Part shown: positions 1 through 8,876 of the stretch, piece by piece
Position numbering within the stretch: the first letter of the stretch is position 1
Layout: every line of letters begins with the position of its first letter
Assembly: GCF_022234545.1 (NCBI RefSeq)
Contig: NZ_JAIEUI010000017.1
Location: 1-64,000, forward strand
Direction of reading: 5' to 3'
From: Paenibacillus piscarius
GTDB taxonomy: Bacteria > Bacillota > Bacilli > Paenibacillales > Paenibacillaceae
Length of the DNA: 64,000 bases
Notes under the pieces: generated by a model
What the model saw: only the letters and a program-made list of their open reading frames with translations
Database searches by the model: none
What the model was told of the DNA's origin: nothing
Position numbers and translations under genes: made by a program

Positions 1-170
1 CGGATCTGTGAGGGGTAGGGGCACAATCCACGATGGAGAGGCCCCGCCTACTCGACCAGTTACTATCGTTCCAGCGCCTGCATACAACTATCGCCGAACA
101 CCCGGTTCAAAGCTCAGACACTCTACTAGCTGAAAAAGGAAGATTTCACCTGAACATTCTATAGATTAAC

Positions 171-188
171 TATGCAAGATGATGCATA
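171..188. promoter_or_regulatory. Inverted repeat upstream of first GH130 gene (candidate operator)
   Basis: TATGCA (171-176) and TGCATA (183-188) form a perfect 6-bp inverted repeat around a 6-bp spacer, about 60 bases before the GH130 start codon. It is the size of a typical repressor or activator half-site pair, but the binding protein is unknown and no convincing -35/-10 pair was found next to it. Bases 1-170 hold no gene or other feature I could recognise. Confidence 0.3.
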
Positions 189-250
189 ATAGGGATGCAA
201 AGACACTGGTTGCGCTTTCATTTATTAACTTACAGAGGGGAATCTGCACA

Positions 251-1258
251 ATGAACGATCTGACGACAGGCACGCTGACTTCAAGTCCGGTGATGGTCCG
301 GCACCCGCTTAACCCGATTCTGAAGCCTTCGGATGTACCCTATGGACCGGCGATGGTATTCAATGCCGGGGTGACGAAATTCAAGGGCAGATATGTCATG
401 GTGTTCCGCAATGACTACGGCGATGAGAGCAAGGGAATCGTGGCTCCCCATAATACGACCAATCTGGGGCTTGCCTTCAGCGATGACGGTGTAAGCTGGG
501 AGGTACAGCCGGAGCCCTGCTGGTCCTGGCATGATGAAGAGGTGGTCCGGGTATACGACCCGCGACTGAGCGTGATTGGGGACCGCTGCTATATGTGCTT
601 CGCGGTTGATACGCGTCACGGGCTGCGCGGCGGGATTGCCGTCACTGACGATTTCCGGTCGTTTGAAGTGTTGAGCCTGTCGCTGCCGGACAACCGCAAC
701 ATGGTACTCTTCCCGGAGATGATCGGAGGCAAGTATATAAGGCTGGAGCGTCCGCTTCCGGTATACAGCCGGGGCGGCCGCGACCGCTTCGATATGTGGA
801 TGAGCGATTCCCCCGATCTGAAGTACTGGGGAAATCATAAGCTGCTGCTGGCCGTGGAGCAAGTGGCCTATGCCAACGACAAGGTTGGTCCAGGTGCGCC
901 GCCGGTGAAGACGGACAAGGGCTGGCTGACCACCTTCCATGCGGTGGATCTCGACCCTGCCCGGGGCAAGAACGGCTGGGAGGACACCTGGAAGAAGCGC
1001 TACACCGCCGGAATTATGCTGCTGGACCTCGAAGATCCCAGCAAGATTATCGGCCGGGCGGAAGCTCCGCTGCTGGTGCCGGAGGCGGTATATGAAACTT
1101 CGGGCGGCTTCCGCAACGATGTGATTTTCCCCGGCGGGATGATCTTGGAGGACACCGGAGAGGTTAAAATCTATTACGGTGCTGCCGATACGGTGGAATG
1201 TCTGGCGACGGCCCATGTGGACGATCTGCTCCGGCTCTGTCTGGAGCCGAAGGGTTGA
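251..1258 (+). CDS. GH130 family glycoside phosphorylase (beta-mannoside phosphorylase type), copy 1
   Basis: Predicted cytoplasmic enzyme of 335 residues with the five-bladed propeller features of GH130. These enzymes phosphorolyse beta-mannosides (Man-GlcNAc, Man-Glc, or beta-1,2/1,4-mannooligosaccharides) to mannose-1-phosphate. Visible family motifs are FNAGVTKF near residue 38, RNDYG near 53, YDPRL near 102 (its Asp is the presumed proton donor) and AVDTRHG near 122. There is no signal peptide. The start at 251 is chosen because GAGGGG lies at 235-240; an upstream in-frame ATG at 179 has no ribosome site. It is strikingly similar to the protein at 8877-9872 throughout, including the C-terminal AHVDDLLRLCL, so the two are recent duplicates flanking the YesMN/ABC genes. 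The exact substrate cannot be read from sequence. A hairpin terminator follows. Confidence 0.88.
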   Translation: MNDLTTGTLTSSPVMVRHPLNPILKPSDVPYGPAMVFNAGVTKFKGRYVMVFRNDYGDESKGIVAPHNTTNLGLAFSDDGVSWEVQPEPCWSWHDEEVVRVYDPRLSVIGDRCYMCFAVDTRHGLRGGIAVTDDFRSFEVLSLSLPDNRNMVLFPEMIGGKYIRLERPLPVYSRGGRDRFDMWMSDSPDLKYWGNHKLLLAVEQVAYANDKVGPGAPPVKTDKGWLTTFHAVDLDPARGKNGWEDTWKKRYTAGIMLLDLEDPSKIIGRAEAPLLVPEAVYETSGGFRNDVIFPGGMILEDTGEVKIYYGAADTVECLATAHVDDLLRLCLEPKG

Positions 1259-1277
1259 TAATTAGACCGGTTATATA

Positions 1278-1320
1278 GGCAAGGGGCCTTCCGTTATGCG
1301 GGGAGCCCCCTGCCTTTTTT
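1278..1320 (+). terminator. Rho-independent terminator after GH130 copy 1
   Basis: GGCAAGGGG at 1278-1286 pairs with CCCCCTGCC at 1306-1314 (one mismatch) and is followed by TTTTTT. It lies 20 bases after the GH130 stop codon, so copy 1 is probably its own transcription unit. Confidence 0.8.
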
Positions 1321-1484
1321 GGTTATTGGTAAATTATGGTTTTTGTCCGATGTTGATAAGTTGTACATAAACTTGGGGATAAGTGTCCTGGGGCATCGCC
1401 AGTATGACTATATTCTGGATCAGTGATAGGAATGACTTTGCTGATTTCACCGGACACATGGATAGCGCGTGGTCATTCTGTGCC

Positions 1485-1841
1485 GGATGTGGTCGAAAAA
1501 CCGACTACATTCGGTGCGGCGAAGGTGTGAGGGCCGGATGTGGTCGAAAAACCGACTACACTCGGTGCGGCGAAGGTGTGAGGGCCAGATGTGGTCGAAA
1601 AACCGACTACATTCGGTGCGGCAGAGGTGCGAGGGCCGGATGTGGTCGAAAAACCGACTACATTCGGTGCGGCGAAGGTGTGAGGGCCAGATGTGGTCGA
1701 AAAACCGACTACATTCGGTGCGGCGGAGGTGTGTGAGCCGAATGCGGTCGAAAAACCGACTACATTCGGTGCGGCGAAGGTGTGAGGGCCGGATATGGTC
1801 GAAAAACCGACTACATTCGTTGCGGCGAAGGTGCGAGGAAT
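1485..1841. repeat. Intergenic tandem array, seven 51-bp units with a hairpin in each
   Basis: Seven head-to-tail units start at 1485, 1536, 1587, 1638, 1689, 1740 and 1791, an exact 51-bp period, with only scattered substitutions. Each unit carries an imperfect palindrome: TGTGGTCG pairs with CGACTACA around the loop AAAAAC, and pairing extends outward to about 12 bp with G-T wobbles. Because 51 is a multiple of three and the unit lacks stops in several frames, long open frames run through it on both strands. I regard these as by-products, since no frame has a good ribosome site and none resembles a known protein. The array sits between the GH130 terminator and the YesM gene. Confidence 0.93.
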
Positions 1842-1940
1842 GGATGTACTTGACGCCGGGCCGGAGCAGCCGTATGTTACAAGGGACAAGAAGCGACAAC
1901 CAAAGGGAGGTACAAGGTACATGCTTCAGAAGGAAAAGCT

Positions 1941-3755
1941 ATGAATACATTCACAACCTATGGCCGGCAGCTCCGGCAGCGGATCGCCGGCAGGTATTAC
2001 CGGATATCCATCAAACAGAGGATTCTGTTCTCGTTCATCGTGCTGATCACGCTGTCCATCGGTGCAATGGGCACGTTCTCGTATTGGATTGCTGCGCAGG
2101 AGATCGAGGATAATGCCTACGCCGGCAGCCGGGAGACCGTAAGCAAAACGGCCCAGCTCCTGGATTCCCGCCTGAATGATGTCTCGCTGTCTGTGCAGTC
2201 CCTGATGCTGAGTGATGCGTACCGCAAAATGATGCTTGATGTGTTCAGCCATGAGGTGTCGAATTACTATGTACATCTGTCCGATCTGCAATATGTCCTC
2301 TCGCAGGCCATGTTCAATCAGCCGATCATTGAGAGTGTGCTGATCGTTACTCCGATTGGCGATTTCTATCCCACTACGCAGATCCGGGCGCAGGACAACT
2401 CATTCTACGGCTCGGAATTATATGATCTGAGCAAAGAGCAGCCGGGCGGCTACTGGGCCAAAGGACATTATGACCGGTTGTTCACGGGCAGCCAGCGGGT
2501 GGTCTCCTTCGTAGTCCGGGGGATTTATGAATACCCTTACACGCCGATCAGCAATGTATTTATTGTGGTCAATATCCGGGAGAGCCGGATCGACGAGCTG
2601 CTGAATACCGGCGGAGAACAAGCGGGAAGAAATTATTATCTGGTGAACGGGGAAGGAGAGGCGGTGGTGGAGTCACGCTGGCCGTTCCGGGGCAGGTTCC
2701 CCTGGAAGCCGGTGCTTGCCGAAGCCGGGAAGGGGAAGGTGGCCAATCCGCAGGATCATTATTACAGCTATGGCGGCAAGGAATATCTGGTGAATTATAC
2801 AAGCTCAGCGGTATCACCCGACTGGATCATCTCAGGTATGCAGTCGCGGGACCAGCTGCTGGGTAAGCTGCAGCGGGTGCAGCGCATTACCCTTTATGTA
2901 ATCGTTATCTTTTTGCTGGCGACCTGGCTGATCTCCAATAAGCTGACCTCTGTGCTGCTGAAGCCCCTGTTCAAGCTGCGGCGGCTGATGCGCAGAGTCG
3001 AAGAGAATCAGCTCAGTGTGGTATATGAGAGCCGTTATGAGGACGAGATTGCCCAGGTCGGCTTTCAGTTCAACCGGATGATGTCGGAGATTAAGACACT
3101 GATCGCGGATGTGAAGACGAAGGAGAAGGACAAGCGTCATGCAGAGATCCGTGCGCTTACGGCGCAGATGGAGCCGCACTTTCTGTACAATACGCTCAAT
3201 ACCATCTATTGCAAGTCGGTCATGGGCGAGAATGACGATGTGAATGAGATGATTCTGTCATTGTCGCAGATGTTCCAGATCGGGCTCAGCGGCGGCAAGG
3301 ATCTGATTACCCTTGCGGATGAGCTGTCCCACATGCGGCAGTATTTCGCCATTCAGCAGAGATGCTATGAAGGGCTGTTTGAATACACGGTGACGGTAGA
3401 GGAGGAAGCCTTGCTGTCCTGCCTGCTGCCGAAGATTATTCTGCAGCCGGTGGTGGAGAACAGCATTCAGCATGGCTTCAGCGACCGGACATTAGGAGGA
3501 AGGATAGACATCAGGGTCGGCCGGGAGCAGGGGCTGCTGCATATATGCATTACCGACAATGGACGGGGGCTTGACGCTGTACAGGTTAAGCAGGGGATGG
3601 CTGCGGCTCCGCAGTCGAAGAAAGGTTATGCCCTGTTCAACATCAGGCACCGGCTGGCGCTCTATTACGGGGACGAAGCCCGTATGGAGGTTAGCGGCGA
3701 GCCGGGTAAGGGATCGCGGACGGATCTGTGGATTCCGCCCAGGGAGGAGAGTTGA
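1941..3755 (+). CDS. YesM-type sensor histidine kinase
   Basis: Membrane histidine kinase of 604 residues that presumably autophosphorylates on sensing an extracellular sugar signal and passes phosphate to the next gene product. Order of parts: transmembrane segment about 28-50, extracellular Cache-like sensor about 51-310, second transmembrane segment about 315-335, HAMP about 337-385, His_kinase domain with MEPHFLYNTLN (phospho-acceptor His413), then HATPase_c with the N-box QPVVENSIQHGF (Asn507) and the G1 box DNGRGLD. All catalytic boxes are present. AGAAGGA at 1929-1935 precedes the ATG. The response regulator gene starts three bases after its stop, and the importer and second GH130 gene lie downstream, so it probably controls that locus. 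Confidence 0.93.
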   Translation: MNTFTTYGRQLRQRIAGRYYRISIKQRILFSFIVLITLSIGAMGTFSYWIAAQEIEDNAYAGSRETVSKTAQLLDSRLNDVSLSVQSLMLSDAYRKMMLDVFSHEVSNYYVHLSDLQYVLSQAMFNQPIIESVLIVTPIGDFYPTTQIRAQDNSFYGSELYDLSKEQPGGYWAKGHYDRLFTGSQRVVSFVVRGIYEYPYTPISNVFIVVNIRESRIDELLNTGGEQAGRNYYLVNGEGEAVVESRWPFRGRFPWKPVLAEAGKGKVANPQDHYYSYGGKEYLVNYTSSAVSPDWIISGMQSRDQLLGKLQRVQRITLYVIVIFLLATWLISNKLTSVLLKPLFKLRRLMRRVEENQLSVVYESRYEDEIAQVGFQFNRMMSEIKTLIADVKTKEKDKRHAEIRALTAQMEPHFLYNTLNTIYCKSVMGENDDVNEMILSLSQMFQIGLSGGKDLITLADELSHMRQYFAIQQRCYEGLFEYTVTVEEEALLSCLLPKIILQPVVENSIQHGFSDRTLGGRIDIRVGREQGLLHICITDNGRGLDAVQVKQGMAAAPQSKKGYALFNIRHRLALYYGDEARMEVSGEPGKGSRTDLWIPPREES

Positions 3756-3758
3756 AGG

Positions 3759-5390
3759 ATGGAACGGAAGCTGGAACCCGAAAGGTTCAAATTATGTGTA
3801 ATCGACGATATCAAAAGTGTGGTGGAGATGGTCTCGCGCAAGCCGCCGTGGCCGGAGTACGGTATTGAGGTCGCCGGTACGGCGCTTGACGGCGAAGCGG
3901 GGCTGCAGATCATCCGCGAGACCCGGCCGGACATTGTGCTGACGGACATCCGGATGCCAAGAATGGACGGCCTGCAGATGACGCGGGCGATACTGGAGGT
4001 GCTGCCGGACTGCAAGATTATTATCCTCAGCGCCTACTCAGAGTTCTCTTATGCCCAGGAAGCGATCCGGCTGGGGGCGCTTGATTTCGTGAAGAAGCCT
4101 TTTTCCCTGGAGGAGATTGTGAATGCAGTGCTGAAGGCCAGGGAGCTGTGCCGGGAGGAGCGTCAGGAGACTGCCAGACTTGCTGTGATGGAGCTTAGAA
4201 TCAGAGAGAGTCTGCCTATCCTCCGCCAGGAATACCTCACCTTCCTGCTGCACCACCAGACGACAGAGGCGGATGCCCGTTCCCGCTGGGCCTATCTGGA
4301 TATCCCGCTGGACCAGCAGGATTTCTTCGTGTTTGTCGCCGAGATCGATCATTTCGCGGAGAAGCTGGGCGGCCAGCCTGTGCAGGAGGTCGAGCTGCTG
4401 AGGTTCAGCCTGCACAATATTCTCGAAGAGACAATATCCGCCTGGACCCGCGGCGTGATTATCCGGGAGGCGACAGACCGGTACATCTGCATTATGAACG
4501 GCTCGGACCCGGAGACCGCCGCGCTGATTACGGAGGCCTGCTGCACGAATGTAAGCCGCTTCTCGCGTCATACCATTTCAATTGGCGTGGGACTGGGCAC
4601 GGCGGCGATTCAGGGGCTGGGCACGGCGTACAGACAGGCGCTTAGCGCGCTGGGGTATCATTTCTATACCGGGGGCAATGGGGTATATCATTACAGCAAT
4701 ATCGAGAATAAGCCGCTCTCGCTCCACAGCTATTCCGCCGCCGCCGAGCAGGAGCTGCTGTTCGCCCTGCGTTCAGGCAATGCCGCCAAAAGCCTGCAGG
4801 TGCTGGACCAGCTGTTCGCGGAGCTGCTGGACAGCGGGCTGTGGCCTGAGCCGCGTTATGTGGAAAGTGTCGGCTATGAGCTGAGCTCCCGGATCTGCCG
4901 GGTCCTGCTGGAGCAGTTCCCTTACGGGCAGGTGGAGCCGCTGGAGCTCCGGATTGCCGCTATGAAGAACCAGGTGCATCCTTCCCTTCAAGATATCCGG
5001 GACCTGCTGTCCTGGCTGTGCCGGGAGGCCTGTGCACTGGTTACAGAGGCCCGTTCCCAGGAGTCCACGCGGATTATCCGCCAGGCCGTCGATTATATCC
5101 ATAGTCATCTGGATACGGGGCTGTCGCTGGAGCAGATGGCGAAGCAGATTAACCTTAGCCAGGGGTATTTCTCCAATCTGTTCAAGAAGGTGCAGGGAAT
5201 TTCGTTCCAGCAGTATGTGATGCATGAGAAGATGGAGAAGGCCAAGGCGATGCTGATCAGCGGCCGGCAGGTTCAGGAGATCGCCCAGGATCTCGGGTAT
5301 GAGCACAGGCGCTATTTCAGCGAGGTGTTCAAGAAATATACCGGCATGACCCCGTCCGAGTTCAAATTGTATTATCTTGGAAAAGAATAG
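3759..5390 (+). CDS. YesN-type response regulator with AraC output domain
   Basis: Partner of the preceding kinase, 543 residues. The N-terminal receiver domain (about 10-130) has the acidic pair DD at 16-17, phospho-acceptor Asp63 in VLTDIRMPRMDG, and the conserved Lys in DFVKKPF near 112. A long central linker (about 135-435) typical of the YesN family follows, then two AraC/XylS helix-turn-helix motifs at about 440-540 (LSLEQMAKQINLSQGYFSNL, then IAQDLGYEHRRYFSEVFKKY). GGGAGGAG before the ATG lies within the end of the kinase gene, so the two are translationally coupled. Expected to activate the downstream ABC/GH130 genes; its DNA site was not identified. Confidence 0.94.
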   Translation: MERKLEPERFKLCVIDDIKSVVEMVSRKPPWPEYGIEVAGTALDGEAGLQIIRETRPDIVLTDIRMPRMDGLQMTRAILEVLPDCKIIILSAYSEFSYAQEAIRLGALDFVKKPFSLEEIVNAVLKARELCREERQETARLAVMELRIRESLPILRQEYLTFLLHHQTTEADARSRWAYLDIPLDQQDFFVFVAEIDHFAEKLGGQPVQEVELLRFSLHNILEETISAWTRGVIIREATDRYICIMNGSDPETAALITEACCTNVSRFSRHTISIGVGLGTAAIQGLGTAYRQALSALGYHFYTGGNGVYHYSNIENKPLSLHSYSAAAEQELLFALRSGNAAKSLQVLDQLFAELLDSGLWPEPRYVESVGYELSSRICRVLLEQFPYGQVEPLELRIAAMKNQVHPSLQDIRDLLSWLCREACALVTEARSQESTRIIRQAVDYIHSHLDTGLSLEQMAKQINLSQGYFSNLFKKVQGISFQQYVMHEKMEKAKAMLISGRQVQEIAQDLGYEHRRYFSEVFKKYTGMTPSEFKLYYLGKE

Positions 5391-5400
5391 CAATCAGCAG

Positions 5401-5440
5401 GGGAGGGAGTTCCGCAGGGCGGAGATTCCTCCCTTCTTTG
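5401..5440 (+). terminator. Terminator after the response regulator gene
   Basis: GGGAGG at 5401-5406 and TCCGC nearby pair with GCGGA and CCTCCC up to about 5433, followed by a T-rich TTCTTTG. It separates the sensor pair from the importer operon. Confidence 0.65.
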
Positions 5441-5561
5441 TATAGAACTCCTGCAGAAATCTGCCCTTAATGTGGGCTTACCCGCCTTATCCGAAGGCGC
5501 CTATCAAACTATAATCAGGTTGTAAGTAAATACAGCAGGGATACATAAGGGGGCACTACTA

Positions 5562-6947
5562 ATGATGAAGCGTACGCTAATGACATCTCTGAGCCTGGTC
5601 CTGGCACTTGGCTTGGCAGCCTGCGGCAACGGCAACAATGGCGGCAATGCAGCTGAAGGCAAGGGAGAAGGGGCGAAAGCCGGTTCGGGGGAAAAAACTA
5701 AAATCAGCTACTGGACAGGCGACCGCCACGATGCCGATTTTATAAAGGAGAAGGTAGCCGAGTTCAACGCATCCAATAAGGACGGGATTGAAGTAGAGCT
5801 GGTCGTCAAGGGCGATGACTTCGATACTGCGCTCGATCTGTCCTTCCAGACCTCCGATGCACCGGATGTGATCCGGGTGAAGGAGAATACCGTCCAGACC
5901 TTCTACAAAAAAGGCTTTCTCGCTCCGATTGACGAGTTCCTGAGCGATGAGATGAAGACGAAATTCCCGGCCATGCCGGATCTGAACGAGTTCGACGGCA
6001 AGCGTTACAGTCTGCCGAACTTTGGAACGACCATGCGTCTGGTGTACAACAAGGATCTGTTCGCCAAAGCAGGCATTGAGCATCCGCCGACTACGCTGCA
6101 GGAGCTGGTGGATACCGCCAAGAAACTGACCGCAGCCGGCAAAGCGGACGGCGCTTACGGCTTCGCCCTTAACTTCAAGAATCCCGGCAGTGCGTTCGCA
6201 CGTTCGGCGCGGGTGGTGGCGGAGATGAGCGGCTATGGCGGCTTCGGGTATGATTTCAAGACGGCCCGCTTCGACTTCAGCGGCTTCGAGCCGATCATCA
6301 ATGCCTTTAAGCAGATCAGGGACGACGGAAGTATGCTGCCGGGCGTAGAATCGCTGGATATTGATCCGCTGCGGGCGCAGTTTGCGGAAGGCAAGATCGG
6401 GATGTACATGTCCTACTCCTCAGAGCCGGGCGTCTACAAGAATCAGTTCCCGGCCAAAATTGACTGGGCGGCTGCTCCGGTTCCTACTATCGACGGCAAT
6501 GTGAAGGGGGCTTCCGGCTTCCTCGGGGGCCAATGGCTGGCGCTCAGCTCGAAATCAGAGCATAAAGAAGCAGCCTGGAAGTTCATCGAGTTCATGTACG
6601 GCGATCAGGTGCTGACGGATTATCAGGAAAAAGGCTTCGGCATCTCCATGGTTCCATCCATCAGCGCAGCAGCCAAGACACCGGATGTGAACGGCATTGA
6701 AGGCTTCCTGCCGAACAAGAACGATGGGGTGTGGCCGGTCTATCCGTCTGTAGCACCGGAAGGCATGAAATCGGATGACGCCTTCTTCAAATATATGCTG
6801 AACGGCGGCGACCTGAAGGCAATTATCGCAGATCTGAACAAACGCTATAATGCTGCACTGGACAGTGTGATTGCGAATGACGGCGTGAAGGCCGAGCCGG
6901 ATGCCGGCTTCGATCCCGCCGCTCTGGGCGGCAAGTTCGCCAAATAG
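5562..6947 (+). CDS. ABC sugar importer, extracellular solute-binding lipoprotein (family 1)
   Basis: Binding protein of 461 residues for a CUT1-type oligosaccharide importer. It has a lipoprotein signal peptide with lipobox LGLAAC (Cys near residue 21), a low-complexity Gly/Asn/Lys tether, and then the periplasmic-binding fold starting near ISYWTG. AAGGGGG at 5547-5553 sets the start. A TATAAT-like -10 lies at 5510-5515 without a clear -35. Two permease genes follow, and GH130 phosphorylase copy 2 comes next, so the ligand is probably a beta-mannoside or related oligosaccharide (inference from context). Confidence 0.92.
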   Translation: MMKRTLMTSLSLVLALGLAACGNGNNGGNAAEGKGEGAKAGSGEKTKISYWTGDRHDADFIKEKVAEFNASNKDGIEVELVVKGDDFDTALDLSFQTSDAPDVIRVKENTVQTFYKKGFLAPIDEFLSDEMKTKFPAMPDLNEFDGKRYSLPNFGTTMRLVYNKDLFAKAGIEHPPTTLQELVDTAKKLTAAGKADGAYGFALNFKNPGSAFARSARVVAEMSGYGGFGYDFKTARFDFSGFEPIINAFKQIRDDGSMLPGVESLDIDPLRAQFAEGKIGMYMSYSSEPGVYKNQFPAKIDWAAAPVPTIDGNVKGASGFLGGQWLALSSKSEHKEAAWKFIEFMYGDQVLTDYQEKGFGISMVPSISAAAKTPDVNGIEGFLPNKNDGVWPVYPSVAPEGMKSDDAFFKYMLNGGDLKAIIADLNKRYNAALDSVIANDGVKAEPDAGFDPAALGGKFAK

Positions 6948-6983
6948 ACAGAAGGCTAGAGATAAGGATATAGGCCGGGTAAC

Positions 6984-7014
6984 GGGGGATGAGGGAGCAG
7001 CTTCCTCATCCCTC
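6984..7014 (+). terminator. Intercistronic stem-loop between binding-protein and permease genes
   Basis: GGGATGAGG (6986-6994) pairs perfectly with CCTCATCCC (7004-7012) around a 9-base loop, and two more pairs, one a wobble, extend it. No T-tract follows, so it looks like a partial attenuator or 3'-end RNA stabiliser rather than a full terminator. That would suit binding proteins needing more copies than permeases. Confidence 0.7.
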
Positions 7015-7052
7015 TGCTCTGGCCGCAAGGGAGAGGAGCCGGAAGAAACCAG

Positions 7053-7955
7053 ATGAACAAAACCAAACATGCCTTATTTTCATACAGCTTTATCTTTCCA
7101 AGTGCCTTGCTCACGCTGGTCCTCGGAATTTACCCGATTGCCTGGGCGTTCCGCTATATGTTCTATGATTACAAAGGGTTCGGAACGGCCCGGTTTACCG
7201 GCCTGGCCAATTTCAGCCGGATTCTGAAGGACACCCAGTTCTGGGATTCGGTGGTGAATACGTTTGTCTATGCAGGCGGCAAGCTGCTGATTACCATTCC
7301 GCTGGCCCTGCTGCTGGCCGCCATATTGAACCGGGGGCTGCGGGGCAGACAGCTGCTGCGGGGAATTTTCTTCATGCCAACCGTCATCAGTACCGCCGTA
7401 ATGGCCGTAGTCTTTTTCACAATCTTCAACTCGTATAACGGAATTCTCAACCAGTTCCTGATCCGCTCGGGCCTCTCTGATTCCGGTGTGGATTGGCTGG
7501 GACCGAAATATGCCATGCTCACTGTCATTCTGGTTGCGGCCTGGGGGGCGGTCGGTAACTATATGCTGCTCTTCCTCGCCGGTCTGCAGAATATTCCCGA
7601 GGATGTGTACGAGGCCTCTTCCCTGGACGGGGCAGGCAAAATCCAGCAGTTCCGCTATATCACCCTGCCGATGCTCGGGCCTGTCATGCAGATGGTTATT
7701 ATGCTGGCGATCATTACAGCCCTGAAGGGCTACGAGAGCATCATGGTACTGACGGAAGGCGGTCCTGTAGGCAAGACGGAGGTCATGTTCCTGTATTTGT
7801 ACAAATTATTTTTCCCTGTCGGCGGGGGCAGCGCGGGGGTTCAGGTCCAGGAGTTCGGATACGGCAGTGCGGTCGCCTTTGTGTCTGCAGTCATTGTAGG
7901 GATGATATCACTCATTTATTTCTACGCATCCAGACGCATGAATCAGACCGATTGA
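7053..7955 (+). CDS. ABC sugar importer permease (MalF/UgpA type)
   Basis: Inner-membrane permease of 300 residues with about six hydrophobic segments. The EAA loop contact site for the ATPase is visible as EDVYEASSLDGAGKIQQFRY near 183-202. GGAAG at 7041-7045 precedes the ATG. It overlaps the downstream permease region at its stop codon. It should form a heterodimer with the next gene product and use the binding protein at 5562. No ATP-binding subunit is encoded here, so a shared MsmX/UgpC-type ATPase from elsewhere in the genome is expected. Confidence 0.93.
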   Translation: MNKTKHALFSYSFIFPSALLTLVLGIYPIAWAFRYMFYDYKGFGTARFTGLANFSRILKDTQFWDSVVNTFVYAGGKLLITIPLALLLAAILNRGLRGRQLLRGIFFMPTVISTAVMAVVFFTIFNSYNGILNQFLIRSGLSDSGVDWLGPKYAMLTVILVAAWGAVGNYMLLFLAGLQNIPEDVYEASSLDGAGKIQQFRYITLPMLGPVMQMVIMLAIITALKGYESIMVLTEGGPVGKTEVMFLYLYKLFFPVGGGSAGVQVQEFGYGSAVAFVSAVIVGMISLIYFYASRRMNQTD

Positions 7956-7969
7956 GGAGAGAGGCTATT

Positions 7970-8806
7970 ATGAGACTAAGAACCATACTGGGCAAAATCA
8001 TCCTGTGGATTTTTTTGCTGGCCGTTGCGTTTATCACCCTGATTCCGGTCGTGATCACTATCCTTGGCTCCTTCAAGACCAATGCTGAGCTGACTGCGGG
8101 GGCAACCTTCCTGCCGGAGAGCTGGCACTTCTCGAACTATGCCGAAGCCTGGTCGCAGGCCAATTTCTCCAGGTATACCCTGAACAGCCTGATTGTCTCC
8201 CTGGCGACAGTGGTTGGCACGCTGCTGGTGTCATCGATGGCGGCTTATGTGGTGGACCGGATGGATTTTATCGGCAAAAAATTGTATATCGGACTGCAGT
8301 CCTTCACCATGTTCGTGGCTGTAGGGGCGGTTGTACTGCGTCCGCAGTTCGATCTGATGGTTAAGCTTCATCTGCACAACAGCCTGTGGGGCGTTATATT
8401 GATTCTGATCTCCGCCCATGCTTCGATCTTCTTCATTCTGTTCAGCTTCATGAAGGGGATTCCCCGCGAGCTGGACGAGGCGGCGCTGATCGACGGCTGC
8501 TCCCCGGGCCGGACCTTCTGGCGGATCATTCTGCCGCTGCTCGGACCGGGACTTGGCGTAGGTGCCCTGTTCACCTTCCGCGGCGCGTGGAATGAATATC
8601 TGCTGCCGCTTGTGTTCACGATGACGAAGCCGGAGCTGCAGACGCTGACCGTCGGGCTGGCGAACCTGAAATACGGGATTTCGGCCGCTTCCCAGACCCA
8701 CTACATGATGGCAGGTGCCTGCTTGTCCATTCTGCCGATTCTCGTCGCCTATCTGTTCGCCAACAAATCCTTTATGCAGATGACGGCCGGTTCCCTCAAG
8801 GGGTAG
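7970..8806 (+). CDS. ABC sugar importer permease (MalG/UgpE type)
   Basis: Second permease, 278 residues with six predicted membrane segments. The EAA motif is visible as RELDEAALIDGCSPGRTFWR near 165-184. The start at 7970 is chosen because GAGGAGAGAGG lies at 7954-7964; a TTG at 7952 overlapping the preceding stop is less likely. It forms the second half of the channel for the importer encoded from 5562. Confidence 0.92.
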   Translation: MRLRTILGKIILWIFLLAVAFITLIPVVITILGSFKTNAELTAGATFLPESWHFSNYAEAWSQANFSRYTLNSLIVSLATVVGTLLVSSMAAYVVDRMDFIGKKLYIGLQSFTMFVAVGAVVLRPQFDLMVKLHLHNSLWGVILILISAHASIFFILFSFMKGIPRELDEAALIDGCSPGRTFWRIILPLLGPGLGVGALFTFRGAWNEYLLPLVFTMTKPELQTLTVGLANLKYGISAASQTHYMMAGACLSILPILVAYLFANKSFMQMTAGSLKG

Positions 8807-8876
8807 CTGTCCGGTTCTGCGCAGACTATAGACAACATGAAACACGCAACATTCAACATTTAAGGAGGTACACCCC

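Noticed and set aside
281..1216. Long minus-strand frame inside GH130 copy 1
   Set aside because: Opposite-strand shadow of a GC-rich gene; the plus strand matches GH130 along its full length.
1485..1841. CRISPR array
   Set aside because: Units are contiguous with no unique spacers, and no cas genes are in the window.
1383..2113. Several overlapping long open frames on both strands through 1383-2113
   Set aside because: They arise from a 51-bp repeat unit lacking stops; no ribosome site, no relative, and frames on opposite strands are equally open.
6948..7052. Full Rho-independent terminator between receptor and permease genes
   Set aside because: The hairpin is clear but no T-tract follows and the genes clearly form one operon.
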